Assembly: GCA_039024315.1 (NCBI GenBank)
Contig: JBCCQN010000017.1
Location: 1-64,000 of the forward strand
Reading direction: 5' to 3'
Length of the DNA stretch: 64,000 nucleotides
DNA from: JBCAWW01 sp039024315
GTDB lineage: Bacteria; Bacteroidota; Bacteroidia; J057
The first letter of the stretch is position 1; every line of letters starts with the position of its first letter. Shown here piece by piece: positions 50,601 through 57,565 of the stretch. The translations under genes were made by a program, and so were the position numbers. A model generated the notes under the pieces. The model did no database searches, was not told where the DNA came from, and saw only the letters and a program-made list of their open reading frames with translations.

Positions 50601-52511
50601 CAAATTGATTAGCCCTGGTCCCGGATTATAGATTTCTAAAAACTCCGCATCTTCCCCACCAAAGGTATCGTGAGGGTGGTAATGCAACTCATTGATGAGT
50701 AGCTGAGAGTAGTTTTGAGGCAGATAATACAACTTAGGGCAGTTGGCACTCCAAGTACCCCCATCATACACTCTGGCTTTGACTTCTATGGCTCCTCCAT
50801 TTAGACTAATAGGGCCATTGTACAAGAGGGCCGAGCTTGATATTGCCCCTCCCGAAGACCGCGGGTCTGAGCCATCTAGGGTATAATAAATGCTCCCACT
50901 GGGGTTGCTATGGTTAAGGCTAAGGGTAGTGCCGGGTACGATTTGTCCGGCAGGAAGGCTATAGTCAACTGGTGTTAAAGTTGGATAGAGATTGTTGTTT
51001 TGATAGGCATCGATTAAGGCTTGCGTACGATTGGGAAAATATTTGATCATAAGGCTGTCCTTATAATCTAAAAATTCATCATAACGGGTCTTATTCGCCC
51101 AGCGTGCAGCCTCTAGCATATAAGCTTTGCTGGTCCGATCAAATATCCGCTGAAAACCAATAGCCGTAGAATCAGGATGCAAAGCGCCGCCTTCTAAACA
51201 GTTACAAGCCATATGATCGGCCACACGCATCCTAAAATCAGCATTGTTTTTTAGCGGATTCCAGATGGCATTATAATCTCGCGTATTGACAGTAAAATTG
51301 GTGTAATACCAATCGCTCAAGAGCGAAGGCTCTACATCCCAAACAAAAAATCGAATCTTCTCTCCTATTACTGGATTATCGACTATGTAGGTATTCCAAG
51401 TACGCCAATCCCCATGCGGACCGTAATTACAAACCATAACGTAGTCAATGAAGTGATCCACATCCATGAATTCTTGCACCTTGTCATAATTGTTGACAAA
51501 CATGAGCAAGGAATCCCAAGTATTACGGTTGCCATCAATAGCCTGTAAGGTAGTATTACAGCAGGTGGCTTTGAGGGTATTCCAGTCATCCTTGGAACCC
51601 CCAAAGTAAGACTCAGCAAATGATTTTTGAGGTCTTTCGGCTGCATTGTAAACGCCCCAATAGATTCCATTGAGATAGACATGGTAAAAGTCTCCTCGTA
51701 CCCCTGAACCGCTAATTTTCAGTTGCAATCCCCTAATAAATTGATCATTAAGGTTTTGGGTGCCACCCTTGAGAAAGGACTCCTGCCCTGCTGCCCTCAA
51801 TACCCAATAATCAAAATCATCCGCAGCATCGGGTCCAAATAAAGGATAATTGAATTTGGTCTCTTCGTAGGCTTGTTTGAAAACAAAACGAAAATTCTTC
51901 TTGGCCTGATTGAAGGTCGAATTTCCAAAGGATTCAACGCCTCCATTTTGCCAATAAGCAGGCCTACCGTCGGGATACAGAAGCTCTATCGAAACTGATC
52001 TTGTGGTGCCCTTGGTGTAGTAAATAGTGTTGAAGTCATTGACATCTAAGACAATGGAAACGGAAGGAATTTCTTGTAATGCTTGCACTAACTGGGGGCC
52101 ATAAATTGGATCACTAGTAAGGCTGTTGTCTAGTTCCATCCCGTTGGGATAACCCGCTTGAGAACCTGCTTGATTGATCACATCAGCGAGAAACAAATAG
52201 GTATGGGTGATTACCGAAGAAGTATCTTGCGGCGACCAAGCAAAGTAGCGGAAAGTAGTGGTTGTGCTGATGTTTATCGGCCCGGTGTAGAGACTTCCTT
52301 GACCAAAGCTGGGCTTGCTGCCATCTGTGGTGTAGCGAATATTAGTTTGGGCATGACTCGGGCTCAGGCTTAGCGTAAAAGGAGATTGATAGAATCCTCG
52401 TTCATGACTCAGGCTGAGCATGTGATTTTGGGCCCACAATTTAGCGCCACCGATAAAAAAAAGCGGTATTAATAAGTAATGTAAACGAGGGAAATTATGC
52501 TTAGGGATCAT
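44649..52511 (-). CDS. Giant secreted CotH / LTD / laminin-G-like protein
   Basis: 2620 residues with an N-terminal signal (LIPLFFIGGAKLWAQ). Domains, placed by DNA position: a chitobiase-C-terminal-like Ig module near 52390-52200 (YTTDGSKPSFG); a CotH-like domain about 52060-51080 (NGIYWGVYNAAERPQKSFAE, FFVWDVEPSLL); a second chitobiase-type module near 50900 (YYTLDGSDPRSS). Five lamin-tail domains start near 50690, 50200, 49710, 49190 and 48700, each opening INE(I/L)xY and DW(L/I)EL(Y/H)NP. Two laminin-G-like halves begin WLRANEG (48200) and WLRADQG (46510), separated by four short CDPxLxG/CDSLVI repeats. The C-terminus carries two copies of an FQG-type module. A surface adhesin or matrix protein is likely. 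A paralogue lies at 57566. Confidence 0.85.
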   Translation of the reverse strand: MIPKHNFPRLHYLLIPLFFIGGAKLWAQNHMLSLSHERGFYQSPFTLSLSPSHAQTNIRYTTDGSKPSFGQGSLYTGPINISTTTTFRYFAWSPQDTSSVITHTYLFLADVINQAGSQAGYPNGMELDNSLTSDPIYGPQLVQALQEIPSVSIVLDVNDFNTIYYTKGTTRSVSIELLYPDGRPAYWQNGGVESFGNSTFNQAKKNFRFVFKQAYEETKFNYPLFGPDAADDFDYWVLRAAGQESFLKGGTQNLNDQFIRGLQLKISGSGVRGDFYHVYLNGIYWGVYNAAERPQKSFAESYFGGSKDDWNTLKATCCNTTLQAIDGNRNTWDSLLMFVNNYDKVQEFMDVDHFIDYVMVCNYGPHGDWRTWNTYIVDNPVIGEKIRFFVWDVEPSLLSDWYYTNFTVNTRDYNAIWNPLKNNADFRMRVADHMACNCLEGGALHPDSTAIGFQRIFDRTSKAYMLEAARWANKTRYDEFLDYKDSLMIKYFPNRTQALIDAYQNNNLYPTLTPVDYSLPAGQIVPGTTLSLNHSNPSGSIYYTLDGSDPRSSGGAISSSALLYNGPISLNGGAIEVKARVYDGGTWSANCPKLYYLPQNYSQLLINELHYHPHDTFGGEDAEFLEIYNPGPGLINLSNLSFISGIKYTFPIGSTIGEDQYWVIAKDTNLFFQQYALHANGQYQAKLSNKAELILLKDPFGGTIDSIDYDTENYWDWPPDGQGPSLELKQPSLDNALASSWASSWTLGGTPFAPNSRYCAALPFPFQINEINYHYETDPNSLDAGDWIELFNPMGVSRDISNWQLWVDDTLFNIPTGTTIGANGYYVLVRDQVDFLQSHPNTTPISPSFGFALPNNGARLAIVDDQGCIQTYLQYTDDEPWPKVVDGEGPSLSLIDNPANLTQPLSWQTSSAIAGTPGSANDLTPCQTVPIVINEIYYRGPSNPNPGDWLELYNPTAIPQDLSGWELHASNRFFRFPPGTLIPAFGYTVIVENQLSFAPIYPWLSNPLGNMGFGFDGDGEYVALFSAERCLVDFVKYNDSPPWPQSPDGLGPSLSLIAPGLNNELAGSWAGSNLGGAPFGTPGSANNIPDPCQNVSNDEREILINEIAYNSPAGYDGGNWLELHNPTANPVDLSFWELHEADSVFSIPPGTLIPAQGYLLIAETPTALQALIPSITATILGPTGFGFSNNGETLMLYTESSCQIDSVRYDDEAPWPPEADGRGPSLSLSAPSLDNALGENWERSPGAGTPGTANDVNPCGPNNGAIVINEINYFSPLTADAGDWLELHNTSAASVDVSNWIVQDQSNDFQIPLNTHIPAGGFLVLVSDPAAFSTEHPGLSFVGPLGFKLNNGGEQIQLLTAEYCMVDSIVYDELNPWPEAAFGQGPSLMLIDPLLNNELGTNWLANTPKGTPGQVNSFLCGPEQSLVGPIMWLRANEGFVTNGNNLTAWQDQSPNLNHASQTDASLQPIVITNDTMRFNGHPFVQFDGSNDRLNFDNTLLENTTYTMYGVVERITNRQSYFLGTQTNATNRGLHLGLRNNTRATLAQYSNDVNVTVPSYNSQGGTTPEIIRGRLDNVGKSISLTRNAQEYLGTHSRIDQMFNTGQGVVGAGFGNQFFNGYVAEVLVYQRPLDEFELRIVDNYFNLRYGVPISVEQHLIYSFANFSYMIAGIGNAPAQCVEQTQARSTSRGSALSMRNPSDLQAGEFLFWGHNDGPISEQAVSESPAYTHRIERVWRVHKVGELGKVSLYFDLSGSGISLANANDFSLIIDHSGGDFSNLSKHTNGRQIIGDQVWFTDVDFQHGDAFTLATQSSDCPVYQPQSFSVQLTCDPLLVGLDTTFFATIYSCDSLAIVETSLRDPDTTYVDIPVCDPTLQGTSSLTYSNQFGCDSVVISQQYLARDTVVFLTPVCVLADTGFVQQNYSNRFGCDSVVYEVSFFGGDTTRFYSETCDPALIGEDTFVYTNRYSCDSLVIVGVQLDASAQVPSPGLIGCNLKLWLRADQGLTLSGDSLVRWDDLSTANNDATQNDALERPIWAGNALNGQAVMVFDGNDDWLKVNGLASALGANSTIFAVFKGTANSDDGYYLSAQMGGSEGLRLGQRPNGNLIYGPTSPAMSSDDWRDRPVMFSGIVQTDQQLSAYLQGGNAYPWTSFTNSGADRASLGQAFSGTGNDNETDKHWAGQLAEIIVYDGLLWSGSRQRIETYLSIRYGLSIPVYSHLHYDHFAYPFGLVGLAKDSTQHLLQTQSRNQEGESIFSIANPDDLDQGEFLIMGHNGSSLGFTNASTNVPDDIGSRLARVWKVKETGELGQIEVQLDLDKLSSWSQIDSAAWVLLVDLDGDFSDASVIEASDPKNLVFSANLANGVYLSFARKDYIQLALKAWLQGPYDVTAGLMKDELRQQGLIPLKDPYFQMDSIEANILNQTGDDAIVDWVYLSLRPKSDSATITFQKAALIQKDGDIVATDGISPLRLWTKSGDYFIALHHRNHLGAMSGGTKTLGITLSSFDFRSDSIYGIHAQRDLGNGQKALWGGDTNGDGRIIFQGTSSEISPIFLKVLTAPANSSFARNYIVTAYEAADADLNGDVIFQGGLADPTLIFINVLTHPLNTSFQRNFVISAQLPD

Positions 52512-52614
52512 TTACGTTTCTCTGCCAGTATGTCAAACTTGAAGATAATATGTAGGTAAACAAGACAGAGAGAAATCGGCAAGAGAGGCGTTTTTTTATG
52601 ACTGAATGGTCAAT

Positions 52615-54951
52615 TTATACTTTCAAAGCAGCTTCGGGAGTCATTTCGGTCTTTAGGAAATTTTGCAATCGAGGAGCAAGGTTCAGGCAAATCTCTTCGA
52701 TCCGGTTCAACTTATTTTGGAGCAGAGCGTATTCTGGTCGATTTTTCGCGATTTCCTCCACTTCGTGCGCGAGTTGAAAAAGCTCCTGATTACCTGTCGT
52801 ATTGAAGGTAGATTTAATAAAATGTGAAGTCTTTTGCAGGTCCAACCAATTTTGGTTCCGGAGGGCTTCTTTCATTTGACTGATTGCTCGCGGCGTCAAC
52901 TCTAAGAATATTTGAATCATGTCGCGCACAAATTTGGACCCTTGACGAGAGACTCGAAAAAGAGGTCCTAGATCTAAGCATTCATCCGGCTGACTTTGCT
53001 TCTTAGGCTTAGCAAAAGCCGCAGATTCGAAAACGTGAGCAATCGCTTCAATCAATACTTCAGGCTGTATGGGCTTATTCAAAAATCCATTGACCTTAAA
53101 GTCTTGGAGGCGCTTTTTCAGATCATTGTCTGTAGCCCCCGAAAAAACCAAGACAGGAAGGTCTCTGATAGCTTCCTGCGCATGATTACGCATGCTAGCA
53201 ATCAACTCATCTCCTCCCATATCTGGCATATTGATATCGGTAAGTACCAATTCTACTGCTTCTTGGGCCAGCATTGATAGTGCTTTCAAGCCATTTTTGG
53301 CCATTACCACCTCCAAACCATACTCTGCTAACAAACGTGAGATCAGCATTTGATTAGAAGGATTGTCTTCCACCAATAGTAGTTTTCTACTTCGTAGAAC
53401 GCTTAGATCTATTTGCAAAGAATGGGGCACAGCAGAAGGCGTCTTTTCTGCTAATTTCAAGCTAAGACTGATTTGAAAGTTACTCCCTTGCCCCTCCTTA
53501 CTTTCTACCCAAATCTTACCACCTTGTCCTTCCACTAGATGTTTGACGATACTCAGCCCTAAACCTGTGCCCCCAAACTTACGAGTGGTAGAAGAATCGG
53601 CCTGTATATAGGGATCAAAAATGCTTTGCCGCTTCTCCGCCGGTATCCCAATCCCTGTATCTCGAATACTAAAGTTTATCAAGACCTCAGTCTTGGATTG
53701 AGATAATACCCTCAAGCCACAATTGATCTCCCCTTTTGCCGTAAATTTGATCGCGTTGGAGACTAGGTTAGAAAGGATTTGCTGCAATTTGGTGGGATCT
53801 CCTATGACCATTTGAGGCACGGCTTCATCCAAATCGCAATTGAGGACCAAGCCTTTTTCATGGGCTCGATACTGATAGATATTGCAGATTTTGTCTAATA
53901 AAAGCGGGAGGTCAAACGGAATTTCCTCAAATTGTATCTCTCCGGCCTCAATTTTTGCTTTTTCGAGTAAGTCAGACAGCAAGCCCACCATAAATTCAGC
54001 CGTAACCTTAAGGCTGCCTATGTATTTTTCTTGTTTGGCATCTAGCTCACCTGCTCGTAAAAGGTGGACAATGTTGAGCACCGTTTGGATTGGATTACGA
54101 ATTTCATGGCTGATGTTGGCCAGAAACTGTTTCTCCCTTTTGCGCGCCTCCTCGGCCTCAATTCTCGCTTTGATTAAGGCTTGTTCGGCCTCTTTACGAT
54201 CGGTGATATCTCGCTGTACCAAGACAAATTGCAGCCGTTCATCCTCCTCTTTGAGGATGGGGACAAGATTCATTTCCACCCAATAATGGGTACCATCTTT
54301 ACGTTGGTTAAACAACTCTATTTGCAGTGGTTCTTGTCGCTGGAATGCCGCTCTAGTCCTCGCCAAAATCGCTTGAGCGTTTTCGGAGGAAAAGAGAATT
54401 TCCCAGCTTCTATTCATCAACTCTTTGAGTTGGAAACCACTCATCTGCTCAAAGGCTTGATTGAGATAGACCGCCTCCAATTCAAGAGGGGCTTCCGCTT
54501 TAGCTTCTAACACCACAATGGCATCCTTGGCATTGACTACGACGGACTCGAGTAATTCTAGACGCTTGGTATTGAAGCTGCGATTGATCGAAGTGTAGAT
54601 AGCATAAGGCAGTAAAGTCAAGTAGTTGCGCTCATGGTCCTTGATCAAATAGTCAGAGGCACCTGCTCTTAGGGCCCTAGCAGCGATTTCTTCGTCGCCC
54701 TCGCCGGTGGCGAAGATAAAAGGCGTTCCCTGAATGAAGGGAAAAACATCAAAAGCGCTCCCATCACCTAACTGATAATCAATCAATATGAGGTCATACT
54801 TCTCCTTTTCAATCTTGTGGATGGCTTCCTTAACACTACTGGCCAGTTCGTATTCATACTGCAGGCCTCTCCTTTTGACCATATTTTTGAAAGCCATTTG
54901 GTCCACCTTGTCATCCTCGATGTAAAGAATTCTATATTGTGAATCAAACAT
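52615..54951 (-). CDS. Hybrid sensor kinase: REC-PAS-HisKA-HATPase-REC-HPt
   Basis: 778 residues, no membrane segments. Receiver 1 (residues 5-125: ILYIEDDKVDQMAF, LILIDYQLGDG); PAS/PAC (about 130-260, ending DITDRKEAEQ); HisKA with phosphorylated His in FLANISHEIRNPIQTV; HATPase (LSNLVSNAIKFT, DTGIGIPAEKR, FGGTGLGLSIVKHLV). Receiver 2 follows (KLLLVEDNPSNQMLISR, VLTDINMPDMGG), then a C-terminal HPt domain (SHFIKSTFNTTG, His conserved). A complete phosphorelay in one soluble protein; the input receiver makes it controllable by another kinase. The downstream end is 103 bases from the giant gene. It follows the small response regulator gene by 12 bases, so the three signalling genes form one operon transcribed toward that giant gene. 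Confidence 0.94.
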   Translation of the reverse strand: MFDSQYRILYIEDDKVDQMAFKNMVKRRGLQYEYELASSVKEAIHKIEKEKYDLILIDYQLGDGSAFDVFPFIQGTPFIFATGEGDEEIAARALRAGASDYLIKDHERNYLTLLPYAIYTSINRSFNTKRLELLESVVVNAKDAIVVLEAKAEAPLELEAVYLNQAFEQMSGFQLKELMNRSWEILFSSENAQAILARTRAAFQRQEPLQIELFNQRKDGTHYWVEMNLVPILKEEDERLQFVLVQRDITDRKEAEQALIKARIEAEEARKREKQFLANISHEIRNPIQTVLNIVHLLRAGELDAKQEKYIGSLKVTAEFMVGLLSDLLEKAKIEAGEIQFEEIPFDLPLLLDKICNIYQYRAHEKGLVLNCDLDEAVPQMVIGDPTKLQQILSNLVSNAIKFTAKGEINCGLRVLSQSKTEVLINFSIRDTGIGIPAEKRQSIFDPYIQADSSTTRKFGGTGLGLSIVKHLVEGQGGKIWVESKEGQGSNFQISLSLKLAEKTPSAVPHSLQIDLSVLRSRKLLLVEDNPSNQMLISRLLAEYGLEVVMAKNGLKALSMLAQEAVELVLTDINMPDMGGDELIASMRNHAQEAIRDLPVLVFSGATDNDLKKRLQDFKVNGFLNKPIQPEVLIEAIAHVFESAAFAKPKKQSQPDECLDLGPLFRVSRQGSKFVRDMIQIFLELTPRAISQMKEALRNQNWLDLQKTSHFIKSTFNTTGNQELFQLAHEVEEIAKNRPEYALLQNKLNRIEEICLNLAPRLQNFLKTEMTPEAALKV
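53387..53404 (+). repeat. Hairpin-AACGCTT motif, stem CTAC/GTAG
   Basis: CTAC, loop TTC, GTAG, AACGCTTA. In the hybrid kinase gene, antisense. Confidence 0.82.
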
Positions 54952-54963
54952 TAGATCTCTAGA

Positions 54964-55377
54964 TTAATCTGCGATTTCACTGATCGACCAGTAGCCTTTG
55001 ATCGTTTCCATCATATTTAAAAATTGAGGAAAATTGACCGGCTTGATCATATAACCGGCGATAGAGTGTTGAAAGCTTTCTAAGCGATCTTGATCCTCAC
55101 GGGAGGAGGTCAGCATGATAACAGGGATTTGCTTATAGGATTTGTTTTTTTCACGCACTTTCAAAAACTCAATGCCATTCATTCTTGGCATATTGATGTC
55201 CAACAATATCAAACCGGGCATAGCCTGCTGGGGATCGCTGAGATAGCTAATAGCTTCCTCGCCGTTGGCGGCTACTTGAATAGGGTTGAGAATATTGAGC
55301 TTTTTTACGGCTCTTTTTACCGTCATGACATCCACTTTGTCGTCATCAACTAGCAAAATCGTTCTTGAACTTACCAT
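54964..55377 (-). CDS. Single-domain response regulator (Rcp1-like)
   Basis: 137 residues from the ATG at 55377 (MVSSRTILLVDDDKVD); a GTG six codons earlier is possible. One receiver domain and nothing else: acidic pair in LLVDDDKVD, phospho-acceptor in LILLDINMPRMNG, the Thr in VIMLTSS, and the Lys in YMIKPVNF. The EDQDRLESFQHSIAGYMIKPV ending is typical of the Rcp1 subfamily, which works with Cph1-type kinases as a shuttle. It sits between the two kinase genes and probably carries phosphate from the PAS-GAF-PAS kinase. Confidence 0.92.
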   Translation of the reverse strand: MVSSRTILLVDDDKVDVMTVKRAVKKLNILNPIQVAANGEEAISYLSDPQQAMPGLILLDINMPRMNGIEFLKVREKNKSYKQIPVIMLTSSREDQDRLESFQHSIAGYMIKPVNFPQFLNMMETIKGYWSISEIAD

Positions 55378-55399
55378 GGCCTTTGCTTTTTCCACTTAC

Positions 55400-57295
55400 T
55401 TACTTCTTAATTTTGAGACTGAAGGTGGTACCTTTCCCGATCTCAGAATCGAGGCCGATAGTGCCCCCATGCATTTCGACAATCTTTTTGACCAAGGTCA
55501 AACCAATACCAGTGCTTTCAAATTCATCTCGGGCCTGTAGCGTTTGAAATATTTGAAAAACCTTACGGAAGTATCGCGTATCTATCCCCTTACCATTGTC
55601 CTTAAAGTCGATCCGGTAATGAGATCTTTGATCTTTACAGCTAATTTTGACCCACGCTTGATCCTTGTCATTGTATTTGATCGCATTGGATATCAAGTTT
55701 TGAAACACCTGAAAAGCTCTAGTACGATCCCATTCTACTGTTGGAAGTTGGTCTTCGAGATAAATCTCAAAGTGAGAAGGGATTTCAAGCCCTAATTTGA
55801 CATCTTCCAGCACTTCGTTAAAATCCACCCACTCTTTATTTGCCGCCGTTCGCCCTAGGCGAGAGTAAGCCAAAATACCTTCAAGCAAACGATACATACG
55901 GCTGACTCGATCGCGCAAGAGTTCCATCTGATCCTGCCCGTCTTCATCTAATTGATCTCGATAATCCTCATACAACCAATCGGTCAAAGAGGCGATGGCA
56001 CGCAGCGGTGCTTTCAAATCATGGGAAACGATATAGGCAAAATCTTTTAGCTCCTGATTGGCTTGCTCTAGGTCAGAAAGCAGCTTTTCTCGCTTTTGCT
56101 CGGCATCTTTGCGATAGGAAATATCTCTGATATAACCTGTAAAAATATGACGATCTCCCAAATCTATGGGGGTAATCGCCAATTCGATCGGAAAAACTTC
56201 TTTGGCCTTATTTTGAGCGATAATTTCTATCCTACTCCCCAAAACGGGTCCCGCCTTCGTAATGCGAAATTTTTCCATCCCGCGTTCGTGGGCGCGACGA
56301 TACATATCAGGCACAATCAGCTCTGACATACACCTACCTAATGCCTCGGCATAGGTATAGCCAAACATTTCTTCCGCCTTATTATTCCATTCTAAGACAT
56401 TACCGGCTTCGTCGATCGTGACTACCGCATCAAAAACTGTATTGGCAAGGTAAGTAACGCGGCGCTCAAAGTGTTCTTCTGACTCTTGATGCAAAAAGCC
56501 GAGGATGCGTTCTCCCGCCCATTGGATCAATTGCAACTCTCCTTCTTCAAAAGGAGGTCTGAGGGAATGGCGACAGATGATGTGAAGACAAAGTCCCAAA
56601 GCAAAATCACCAATGATGGCGCCCGCTGAAATGGTTTGCAGTTCGTGGGCAAAGCCTAGATTTTTATAGTTGAGGGTCGGATTAGGTTGCGCCCTCAGCC
56701 ATTGGTCTAGGGGCCTAGTGGCGTCAAGCTTAGCGAGGTTTTCCTTTTCCTCAGGCCACATCTCTTTTTCAACGTTCTCTCCTTCATCTACAGCGGCAAG
56801 CAGTTCTCCTTTTTTGACTAATACTACTCGTTCGACGGCTAATTCCTCCTTTAGCCTAATTAATAGTCTTTCGATCTTTTCTTTTGGCGTTTCTAGATCA
56901 ATTGGGCCCGCAATCCGTTTCCAACTTTCGTGCATTTTTTCTAGTTGCGCCAAACGTATCGTATTTGCTGCGTCAGCACTTCCGTCCAAGATTACGATTT
57001 CTAGCTCATGCTCACCATTGGCGTCTTTTTGCCCCTTTAGCTGCGCCCAGTGCCACCCTAAATGAGCGTCACAAAAGCGGATGGTCTGCAAATAACTAGC
57101 CTGATCTGCAGGACTAGCGGCTAGCCAAGCAGCAAGTTTTCGACGGTTGATAGGATGGATAAACTGCACAAAAGATGCTCCTATACTATCGGCTTTATCA
57201 AAGGAGGTGAGAGACTTCCAGTTGGGAGAAAGTCTTATTATCTTTCCTTGCAGATCAAGCGCAAGACTAAAAGTTGTGCATTGAGAGATATACAT
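55400..57295 (-). CDS. Soluble PAS-GAF-PAS histidine kinase (Cph1-type)
   Basis: About 631 residues from the ATG at 57295 (MYISQCTTFSLALDLQGK); a GTG at 57355 would add 20 residues of uncertain nature. PAS-like domain first (about residues 5-105, LALDLQGKIIRLSPNWKSL). A GAF-like segment follows (about 130-270, ERLLIRLKEELAVERVVLV to GERILGFLHQ). A second PAS with PAC comes next (about 285-405, DAVVTIDEAGNVLEWNNKAEEMFGY, YIRDISYRKDAE). HisKA shows FAYIVSHDLKAPLRAI; the HATPase shows FQNLISNAIKYND, DNGKGIDTRYF and STGIGLTLVKKIV. The chromophore cysteine of phytochromes is not evident, so the signal is unknown. It heads the three-gene operon. Confidence 0.92.
   Translation of the reverse strand: MYISQCTTFSLALDLQGKIIRLSPNWKSLTSFDKADSIGASFVQFIHPINRRKLAAWLAASPADQASYLQTIRFCDAHLGWHWAQLKGQKDANGEHELEIVILDGSADAANTIRLAQLEKMHESWKRIAGPIDLETPKEKIERLLIRLKEELAVERVVLVKKGELLAAVDEGENVEKEMWPEEKENLAKLDATRPLDQWLRAQPNPTLNYKNLGFAHELQTISAGAIIGDFALGLCLHIICRHSLRPPFEEGELQLIQWAGERILGFLHQESEEHFERRVTYLANTVFDAVVTIDEAGNVLEWNNKAEEMFGYTYAEALGRCMSELIVPDMYRRAHERGMEKFRITKAGPVLGSRIEIIAQNKAKEVFPIELAITPIDLGDRHIFTGYIRDISYRKDAEQKREKLLSDLEQANQELKDFAYIVSHDLKAPLRAIASLTDWLYEDYRDQLDEDGQDQMELLRDRVSRMYRLLEGILAYSRLGRTAANKEWVDFNEVLEDVKLGLEIPSHFEIYLEDQLPTVEWDRTRAFQVFQNLISNAIKYNDKDQAWVKISCKDQRSHYRIDFKDNGKGIDTRYFRKVFQIFQTLQARDEFESTGIGLTLVKKIVEMHGGTIGLDSEIGKGTTFSLKIKK
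55846..55861 (-). repeat. Hairpin-AACG motif, stem CGCC/GGCG
   Basis: On the minus strand: CGCC, loop TAG, GGCG, AACGGC (core one base off). In the histidine kinase gene, sense. Confidence 0.55.
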
Positions 57296-57440
57296 ATTGT
57301 CTGACAAGCATCCGTGAGGAAATAAAGTGATTTTCTCTGCTGCGAAAAAACTCACTTATGCAGACTTCTAACAGACAAATTCGCCCTAGATTCAGGCTTG
57401 TATTACCTCTATTTTATAGGAGATTTTGGGGGTGTTTTTA

Positions 57441-57458
57441 CTGCTGCGCAGAACGCTT
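57441..57458 (+). repeat. Hairpin-AACGCTT motif, stem CTGC/GCAG
   Basis: TTTA, CTGC, loop TGC, GCAG, AACGCTT. In the 270-base gap between the kinase start and the end of the second giant gene. Confidence 0.85.
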
Positions 57459-57533
57459 CTATCTGGCAGCCTTTGCAATAAGTCTTTACCGATATTCATA
57501 TGAGTACGTGCATGTATGCCGCCCCCAAAGCAA

Positions 57534-57553
57534 AACCTTCTGTGCAGCGGTAA
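57534..57553 (-). repeat. Decayed copy of the hairpin-AACGCTT motif
   Basis: On the minus strand ATTACCGCTGCACAGAAGGT differs at about four positions from the 57441 type copy (TTACTGCTGCGCAGAACGCT). The stem is broken. About 75 bases from an intact copy. Confidence 0.5.
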
Positions 57554-57565
57554 TTCCAAATAAAA

